The notes under the pieces are model-generated. The model did no database searches. It was given only the letters and a program-made list of their open reading frames with translations, and was not told the origin of the DNA. This document shows positions 1 to 5,400 of a DNA stretch of 6,014 bases, in pieces. Position 1 is the stretch's first letter, and the number at the start of each line of letters is the position of its first letter. The position numbers were made by a program, and so were the translations under genes. The DNA comes from Gammaproteobacteria bacterium (GTDB lineage: Bacteria > Pseudomonadota > Gammaproteobacteria > UBA7966). The stretch lies in contig DNIF01000183.1 of the NCBI GenBank assembly GCA_003485715.1, positions 1-6,014 on the forward strand. The letters run 5' to 3'.

Positions 1-1
1 G

Positions 2-139
2 CCCTGTGCCGACTGCGGCGCGCCGACGCGTCAGGCGCAGGCCGAGGTTCTCGGCTGCCTGCGCTGCGAGCACCGCCGCCACCGCGAACTGCCCGCGCGT
101 GCCGCCGACCCCAGGATCTGCGAGGAATGCAATCCATGA
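2..139 (+). CDS. C-terminal end of a cysteine-rich zinc-ribbon-like protein (5' partial)
   Basis: The frame is open from the left edge and ends at TGA 137-139, giving 45 residues with no start in the window. Three CxxC pairs are visible (CADC at residues 2-5, CLRC at 19-22, CEEC at 40-43), spaced 13 and 17 residues apart. Two such pairs would be enough for a four-cysteine zinc ribbon; the layout is loosely like the C-terminal zinc finger of DksA/TraR proteins but the spacing does not match well, so I do not assign a family. The stop overlaps the ATG of the following gene as ATGA (136-139), which suggests the two were translationally coupled. Another forward frame is also open here, so the call rests on the cysteine pattern and the overlap only. 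Function unknown. Confidence 0.45.
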   Translation, partial: PCADCGAPTRQAQAEVLGCLRCEHRRHRELPARAADPRICEECNP

Positions 140-888
140 GAGCGCAGTCCAGTGAGCAGGCTGGGCCGCCGCCAGCTGCCTCGCCTGCATTCGCAGGCGC
201 GCTGTCGGCGCAGCACATGACCGAAGCCGACCGGCTGCTGATCGAAGACCCGGCGCTACGCAGTGTGTGGGACTGGTTGGCACGGCGCTACCCCGACCGG
301 CGCCTCACGCCGGAGGCCTCGCTCAGCCTCGATCTGGGCGTCGATTCGCTCGGATGACTCGAACTGACGATGCAGGTGCAGCGCCTGTCCGGCGCCGGGC
401 TCGACGAATCGGCGATCGCCGGCATGCAGACCGTGCGCGACCTGCTGCGCGCGGTACAGGCCGCACCGCGCGTGACGCAGGCACGCGCCTGGCATCACCC
501 CGAACAGACGCTGTCGCCGGTCGATTGGGTGCGCCTGCGCCCGCACGGCCGCTTGCTTGGCGCCACCCATCGCACGCTGATCGCGCTGAACCGCGCGCTG
601 ATGCGCGGCGTGTTCCGCCTGCGGGCGAGCGGCGTCGAGCGGCTGCCGGACGAGCCGTTCGTGCTCGCACCCAATCGCGCCAGCGACATCGACGCGTTCG
701 TCATCAGCGCCGCACTGCCCGCCGCCATGCACGATCGCACCTGCTGGGCGGGCTGGGCCGGCATCGCGCACGCCAATGCAGCGACGCGCGTCTTCAGCCG
801 CATCGGCCGCGTGCTTGCGGTGGACTCGGCGCACGGTGCCTTCGGCTCGCTGGCATTGGCCGCGGCGGCACTGGAGCGCGGCCATGGC
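136..888 (+). pseudogene. Broken acyl carrier protein / PlsC-type acyltransferase fusion
   Basis: Residues ~28-105 read as an acyl carrier protein domain with the attachment motif LDLGVDSLG (Ser71, codon 346-348). The frame is stopped by TGA 355-357, then continues without shift as LELTMQVQ, exactly where ACP domains continue; the lost codon was probably TGG (Trp). From about 550 the same frame resembles a PlsC/LPLAT acyltransferase, which moves acyl groups from acyl-ACP or acyl-CoA to glycerophosphate-type acceptors at the membrane. Its box I reads APNRASDID (667-693), so the HX4D histidine is Arg (codon 676-678). After LERGH (to about 885) similarity stops and the FPEG-type box and distal domain are missing. 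I chose ATG 136 over ATG 127 because the GAGGA at 122-126 is 9 bases before it and it overlaps the preceding stop. In relatives this ACP-PlsC unit can be attached to an acyl-CoA synthetase; none is seen here. Three independent lesions make a functional enzyme unlikely. Confidence 0.8.
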
Positions 889-955
889 GAGCGAACACCC
901 TGCGGACACCGACGCGAAGCGCGGTCGCACGGGTTGCGCATCGGAGCCGAGATGA
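884..955 (+). CDS. Possible 23-codon leader ORF overlapping exoD
   Basis: ATG 884 follows GGAG (873-876) with a 7-base gap, and the frame ends at TGA 953-955, overlapping the exoD ATG as ATGA. The predicted peptide begins MASEHPADTD and is hydrophilic, with no recognisable domain. It lies across the point where acyltransferase similarity ends, so it may be the original upstream region of exoD, a translational-coupling leader, or chance. A frameshifted N-terminal extension of ExoD is a further possibility. Confidence 0.22.
   Translation: MASEHPADTDAKRGRTGCASEPR
943..946 (+). promoter_or_regulatory. Ribosome binding site for exoD
   Basis: GGAG five bases before ATG 952. It matters because it decides the start: the reading frame is open far upstream through the acyltransferase remnant, and this site supports a separate exoD start giving a protein of family-typical length (about 200 residues). 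Confidence 0.5.
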
Positions 956-1551
956 AGTCGGTCGACCGCCGGCGCATACGCGCCTCCGAACTGCTGTCGC
1001 AGACGGCCGCCAGTCACAGCGTCGAGAGCGTGGCCCTAGGCGACTTGGTCGACCGGCTCGACCGCCGCGCGTTCGGCATCCTGCTGTTCGTCGGCACGCT
1101 GCCGGCGCTGATTCCGTCGCCGGTGGGCGCCGGTGCGCTGGCCGCGCCGCTGGTGATCCTGTGCGGGATGCAACTTGCGATGGGCATGGCGCGTCCCTGG
1201 CTGCCCGAGTGGCTGCGGCGGCGCCGGTTTGCCCGAGTCGCCGCGCAGGCCTTCCTCGATCGGGCCGGCCGCTGGCTGTTGCGGGTCGAGCACCTGGCGC
1301 GTCCGCGCTGGATGCCGGTGCTCGGTCCGGTCGGCATGCGGGTGGTGGGCGTGCTGACGGTCGGTTACGGCATCGCGCTCGGCATGCCGCTGCCGCTGAC
1401 GAACTACCCGTTCGCCGCGGTGGCGCTGGTGCTGGCCGTGGCCCTGCTCGAAGACGACGGACTGCTGGCCTCGGTGGCCGTGATCGGCATGATCGTGGCG
1501 ATGGCCGTGGTGATTGCCGGTGGCGGTGCCGTCGTCGCCCTGTTTGCCTGA
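952..1551 (+). CDS. exoD: ExoD-family membrane protein (exopolysaccharide synthesis ExoD)
   Basis: A 199-residue protein matching the ExoD family in length and motif order: a cytoplasmic N-terminal helix (RIRASELLSQ), GDLVDRLDRRAFGILLF at 30-46, a hydrophobic span continuing to about 80, ARPWLPEWL at 80-88, a basic amphipathic middle (90-120), LARPRW (115-120), then hydrophobic stretches at about 129-148, 152-166 and 170-198, with MPLPLTNYPF (145-154) and LLEDDGLLA (165-173) between them. It should be an inner-membrane protein with four to five spans. In Sinorhizobium meliloti, exoD mutants have altered exopolysaccharide and poor nodule invasion, but no biochemical activity is firmly known for the family. 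ATG 952 is preferred because of the GGAG at 943-946 and the family length; the frame upstream belongs to the acyltransferase remnant. A hairpin follows 18 bases after the stop. No lesion is visible, so I judge it intact. Confidence 0.85.
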   Translation: MKSVDRRRIRASELLSQTAASHSVESVALGDLVDRLDRRAFGILLFVGTLPALIPSPVGAGALAAPLVILCGMQLAMGMARPWLPEWLRRRRFARVAAQAFLDRAGRWLLRVEHLARPRWMPVLGPVGMRVVGVLTVGYGIALGMPLPLTNYPFAAVALVLAVALLEDDGLLASVAVIGMIVAMAVVIAGGGAVVALFA

Positions 1552-1895
1552 CCTCGACAACGATGCTGCCCGCCCTGTGACGAGACGTCGTCGGAGGGCG
1601 GTCGAGTGCACGGACTGCCGCCGCAACCGCACTCGGCGGCTGATCTGCCGCGGCGATGACCGTGCGGCGTCGCCAGCGGACCCGGGCTCGCCCGCAGCGC
1701 CCTCGCGTTCAGAGTGAAAACGCCAGTCTCGGTGCCGGGGGCAACGGTGACTTGCCGCAACGCCGCAGCCCGGTCTGCCGATTACGGTTCCAGCCAGGGA
1801 CGCGCAAACGGTCAACGGGAACACGGGTCAGGCTTCAACACCCACGACACTGGCGCGCGCCGCAGGCGATTCACCCACTGCTTGAAGGGCTGATC
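1552..1895 (+). other. Gene-free stretch between exoD and the integrase remnant
   Basis: About 340 bases in which I recognise no gene. Several frames stay open on both strands, as expected at this GC content, but none gives a protein with recognisable motifs or a supported start. It contains the hairpin at 1570-1601. No tRNA, attachment-site repeat or convincing -35/-10 pair is seen. Confidence 0.6.
1570..1601 (+). terminator. Stem-loop after exoD, possible terminator
   Basis: Outer stem CCGCCCT (1570-1576) pairs with AGGGCGG (1595-1601); after a two-by-two internal mismatch an inner stem GACGA (1579-1583) pairs with TCGTC (1588-1592) around the tetraloop GACG. There are 12 paired positions in total, 18 bases past the exoD stop. 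There is no T-run afterwards, so it may be a weak terminator, a 3'-end stabiliser, or chance in GC-rich DNA. Confidence 0.4.
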
Positions 1896-2175
1896 ATGAG
1901 ATTCCGCGACGACGAACTGCGTGTCCCGTCCGCTCCGACCACCACCGCACAGGCGAACGATCCGCTTTCGGCCGAAGGTGTGGCGAGCGTGGCCGGTCGA
2001 TCATCTCCTGGCCGGGGCACCGAGCGGTACCCCGATGGCGTCGCCAACTACGTGGAGTTCAAGTTCTTCAGCGGCCTGCGCCCTTCGGAGATCACAGCGC
2101 TGCGCTGGGTCGATGTGGATCTGGAGCGCGACCGCGTCCACGTGCACCGCGCCATCGTTCGTGGGCGCGGCGCGG
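1896..2175 (+). pseudogene. Tyrosine recombinase (phage-type integrase) remnant
   Basis: The core, at 2025-2172, translates as YPDGVANYVEFKFF, then SGLRPSEITALRWVDVDLE, then RDRVHVHRAIVRGRG. This is the start of the catalytic domain of tyrosine recombinases, carrying the first active-site arginine (GLRPSE, codon 2079-2081). The enzymes cut and rejoin DNA at attachment sites to integrate or excise mobile elements. The later HxxR box and the catalytic tyrosine are absent, as is the N-terminal DNA-binding region. A fainter match (ANDPLSAE, about 1950-1974) resembles the linker that precedes this domain in relatives, with a scrambled segment between it and 2025. ATG 1896 has GAAGGG seven bases upstream, so a short protein of 108 residues (stop 2220-2222) could be made, but it could not be an active recombinase. 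It faces the glk remnant tail to tail. The similarity is clear by eye; the exact ends are not. Confidence 0.75.
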
Positions 2176-2230
2176 TGCAGGCTGGGAAAGCCAGGCCCCC
2201 GGAGGTGGGCACACAGGGGTAGGCGCCCCA

Positions 2231-2446
2231 CAGGGCGATCGCGCACGCCGGCGGCACGGGCCGGCCGAGCCCGCGCAGGTAGCTGTCGATCGCCTCGGCG
2301 AGCGTGCCGTGGTCCGCGCCCGCCAAGGTGCGCACGGCCTCGATCGCGGCGCCGGGCGCCGACTGCTAGGCGAAGCGGGCATTCGTGCCGCCGACGTCGG
2401 CCAGCAGGCGAGGGCCGGGGGTCGTGGCTTGGAGGTGAGGTGTCAT
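2231..2446 (-). pseudogene. glk: 5' fragment of a glucokinase gene with a nonsense codon
   Basis: Read on the minus strand from ATG 2446-2444, the frame begins MTPHLQATTPG and contains RLLADVGGTNARFA (residues 13-26), the phosphate-binding motif at the N-terminus of Glk-family glucokinases, which phosphorylate glucose with ATP to glucose-6-phosphate in the cytoplasm. A TAG (2368-2366) follows. Beyond it the same frame continues with family-like sequence (QSAPGAAIEAVRTLAGADHG, then LAEAIDSYLRGLG and ACAIAL) to about 2231, where similarity ends. The lost codon is likely TGG, since a Trp is plausible there. Only about 72 of the usual ~330 codons remain, and the catalytic Asp region is gone, so it cannot function. 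It starts 46 bases after the ndvB stop on the same strand, suggesting a former ndvB-glk operon. No good ribosome binding site is seen before ATG 2446. The truncation abuts the integrase remnant region. Confidence 0.8.
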
Positions 2447-2496
2447 CGGTGCTGACCCGAGGGTTGGAGAGACCGCAGATGCCGAAGTGCCGTCAT
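2443..2496 (-). CDS. Possible 17-codon relay ORF between ndvB and glk
   Basis: On the minus strand an ATG at 2496-2494 overlaps the ndvB stop as ATGA, runs for 17 codons (MTALRHLRSLQPSGQHR), and its TGA overlaps the glk ATG, again as ATGA. Such an arrangement could carry terminating ribosomes from ndvB to glk, but a frame this short at this GC content may be chance. No domain; no independent ribosome binding site is evident. Confidence 0.18.
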   Translation of the reverse strand: MTALRHLRSLQPSGQHR

Positions 2497-5400
2497 GGGA
2501 GCGATTGCACCGCCTGCGGGCGGGGCGGGGCGTTCGGCCCGCCCGCTGCGGCGAGCTGCACGCGCACGGTGTGCGTGCCGCCGTCGTCCACCAGAGCCAC
2601 CGTTTGATCGGCGCACCGCACCCCGTCCACGTCCACGCTGACCGTGGCCGCATCGGCGCGGCCCACGTCGATGTCGTAGCGCGTCCGGCCATGGCGGTAG
2701 CTGATGCGGTAGCCCGGCCAGTCGGCGGGGATGCACGGGCACAGCTGCAAGCGGGCGCCACCTTCGTCGACACGCAGGCGCAGGCCGAGCAACGATTCGA
2801 CCATGAGCCGGTACATCCAGCCCGCCGAGCCGGTGTACCAGCTCCAGCCGCCGCGGCCGGTGTGCGGCGCCACGCTGTAGACGTCCGCGGCGACGACATA
2901 GGGCTCGATCTTGTAGGTCGCCACTTCCGCCGGCGTGCGGCCATGGTGCAGCGGGTTGATGAGGTCCATCAACTGCCACGCGCGCGGCGCGTCGCCGAGC
3001 GCCGCGAAGGCCATCGTCGCCCACACCGCGCCGTGCGTGTACTGGCCGCCGTTCTCGCGCACGCCGGGCACATAACCGGCGATGTAACCCGGGTTGGGGC
3101 CGGAGCGGTCGAAGGGTGGGTCGAGCAGTTGCACCAGGCGCGCATCGTGGCGCACCAGCCGCGCCGACACCGCCTGCATCGCGCGCCGCACCCGCTGCGC
3201 ATCGCCCACGCCCGAAAGCACGGCCCAGCTCTGCGCGATGGAGTCGATCTGGCACTCGGCGTTGTCTTTCGACCCCAGCGGCGTGCCGTCGTCGAAGTAG
3301 GCCCGCCGGTACCAGTCGCCGTCCCAGGCGCTGGCTTCGAGTCGGCCGGCGAGCTGGTCGCGCTCCGTGGCGCACTGCTGCGCGAACGCCTCGTCGCCGA
3401 GTTGACGCGCCAGCGTGGCGAACTGCTGCAACACCTCACAGAAGAAGAAGCCCAGCCACACGCTTTCGCCCTCGCCGTGGTGGCCGACCTCGTTCATGCC
3501 GTCGTTCCAGTCGCCGCTGCCCATCAGCGGCAGGCCGTGCGCGCCGTAGCGCATGCCGTGCAAGACGGCGCGCACACCATGCTGGTACAGGGTGGCGGAG
3601 CGCACCGAACGCTGCGGCAGGTCGTAGTACGAGTCGTCCGTCGGCGGTACCGGCCGGCCTTCGAGGAAGGGCACGATCTCGGCCAGCACGCCGCAGTCGT
3701 GGGTGGCGTCGACATAGCGGCACAGCGCCAGCGGCAACCACAGGTAGTCGTCGCTGATGCGCGTGCGCACGCCTCGGCCCGCGGGGGGGTGCCACCAGTG
3801 CTGCACATCGCCCTCGACGAACTGGCGGCTCGCGCACAGCAGCAGGTGCTCGCGCAGCAGCTCGGGGCGGGTGTGCACGAGCGCCATCGCGTCCTGCAGC
3901 TGGTCCCGGAAACCGAAGGCGCCGCCCGACTGGTAGTGGCAGCTGCGCGCCCACATCCGGCAGGCCAGGGTCTGGTAGACGAGCCAGCCGTTGGCCAGCA
4001 CGTTCAGCGCCGCATCGGGGGTGTCGACCTGCACCGCACCGAGCGTGTGGCGCCAATGGTCGTGCACGGCTTCGAGCGCCGCTTGCCGCGCGCTGCGGCT
4101 GCGAAAGCGCCGCACCAGCTTGTCCGCTTCGTCGAGGCTGCGGCCCATGCCGAGGCGAAAGACGATCTCGCGCGTCTGCCCCGGCGCCAGGTCGAAAGGC
4201 AGCTGAATCGCGGCGCAGGGGTCCAGCCCGGCACCGACCCGCCCCGACAGGTGGCGCCGCCGCAGCGCGGCCGGGCTGCGCAGGGTGCCGTTGCGGCCGA
4301 TGAACTCTTGGCGGTCGCCGGTCAAGGTGGACAGCACGCGGTCGTCTTCGTCGACGTCGAAGAAGCCGATCCAGTCGCCGAAGTCGTTGCTGTAGCGGTT
4401 GCGCGCATAGACGGCGCCGTTGTCCTGCGCGACCTCGGTGCTGATGTGCGCGGCGGTCTTGGCGCGCATGTCGCCGAGCACCCACTCGACATAGCCGGTG
4501 GCCGACAGGCGGCGCGCCCGGCCGCTGTCGTTGCGCAGCACGAGCACCGAGAACTTGACCGCGGCGTCGAGGGCGACGAACAGCGTCAGCTCGCTGTGGA
4601 TGCCGGCCGCGTGGTGTTCGAAGACGCTGTAGCCGAAGCCGTGGCGGGTGGTGTAGGGCGCGTCGCCGCCGTCGTCGGCGCCGCCCGGCAGCGAGGTCGG
4701 CTGCCAGACCTGGCCGGTCTCCTCGTCGCGCAGGTAGATGACCTCGCCGCCGGCATCGGTGACCGGGTCGTTGTGCCACGGCGTCAGGCGCAGCTCGTGC
4801 GCGTTTTCGCACCAGGTGTAGGCGCTGCCGCCTTCGGACACGACGGTGCCGAAGCGTGGATTGGCGAGCACATTGACCCACGGCGCAGGCGGGCGTTGCC
4901 CCGGCGCCGGGGCAACGACGTACTCGCGCCCGTCGGCGCTGAAGCCGCCCAGGCCATTGTCGAAGCGCAGCGCGCGCACCGGGGGCGGCGGCACGCGGGC
5001 CGGCATCGGCTCGGCCGGCGCAGGTGTCGGCACGAAGGGCACCACGCGCCGCTCGGCGGCGGGCTTGCGCAGCCCCTGCTGCTCGAGCGAGCCCTGCTGG
5101 TCGTTGAGGATCACGCGCGCCACCGCCTGCAGCAGGATGCGGTCTTCGTCGGCGATCTGTTCGGTGTGGCGCACAAAGATGCCGCCCGGCCGATCCACGA
5201 CATGGGCCTCCAGGCCGGCCGCGATGAGCCCGAGGATCTGCTCCTGCAGGCGCTGGCGGTAGCCGTGGCGCTCTTCGTTCCAGATCACCAGATCGACCGC
5301 CAGCCCCTTCAGGCGCCACCAGGCGTGCGCCTGCACCGTCTGCTTGACGAGATCGATGTTCGCCGCCTCGCTGACCTGCAGCAGCACGATCGGCAGGTCG

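Noticed and set aside
355..357. UGA recoding as selenocysteine or Trp
   Set aside because: Other genes in the window end with TGA, the residue position does not correspond to a catalytic Cys or Sec, and the gene carries two further lesions.
370..1551. A single 393-codon acyltransferase-ExoD fusion protein
   Set aside because: The first ~170 codons continue a broken ACP-acyltransferase frame and lack its catalytic His and distal half; exoD has its own ribosome binding site and a start that gives normal family length.
267..1580. Long forward frame of 437 codons overlapping the ACP-acyltransferase and exoD
   Set aside because: Its translation is Arg/Ala/Gly/Pro-rich with no recognisable motifs, typical of an out-of-frame shadow in GC-rich DNA, while the other frame gives clear family motifs.
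1752..1790. A possible -35/-10 promoter (TTGCCG and GATTAC) upstream of the integrase remnant
   Set aside because: The spacing is about 22 bases, too long for a sigma-70 promoter, and the matches are weak.
2205..2231. Bidirectional terminator between the integrase and glk remnants
   Set aside because: The stem is only five base pairs with a long loop and no T-run on either strand; noted only as part of the junction.
4656..4685. GCC/GTC-type short repeats suggesting a microsatellite
   Set aside because: It encodes a Gly/Asp-rich loop (GGADDGGDA) and is irregular, so ordinary low-complexity coding sequence explains it.
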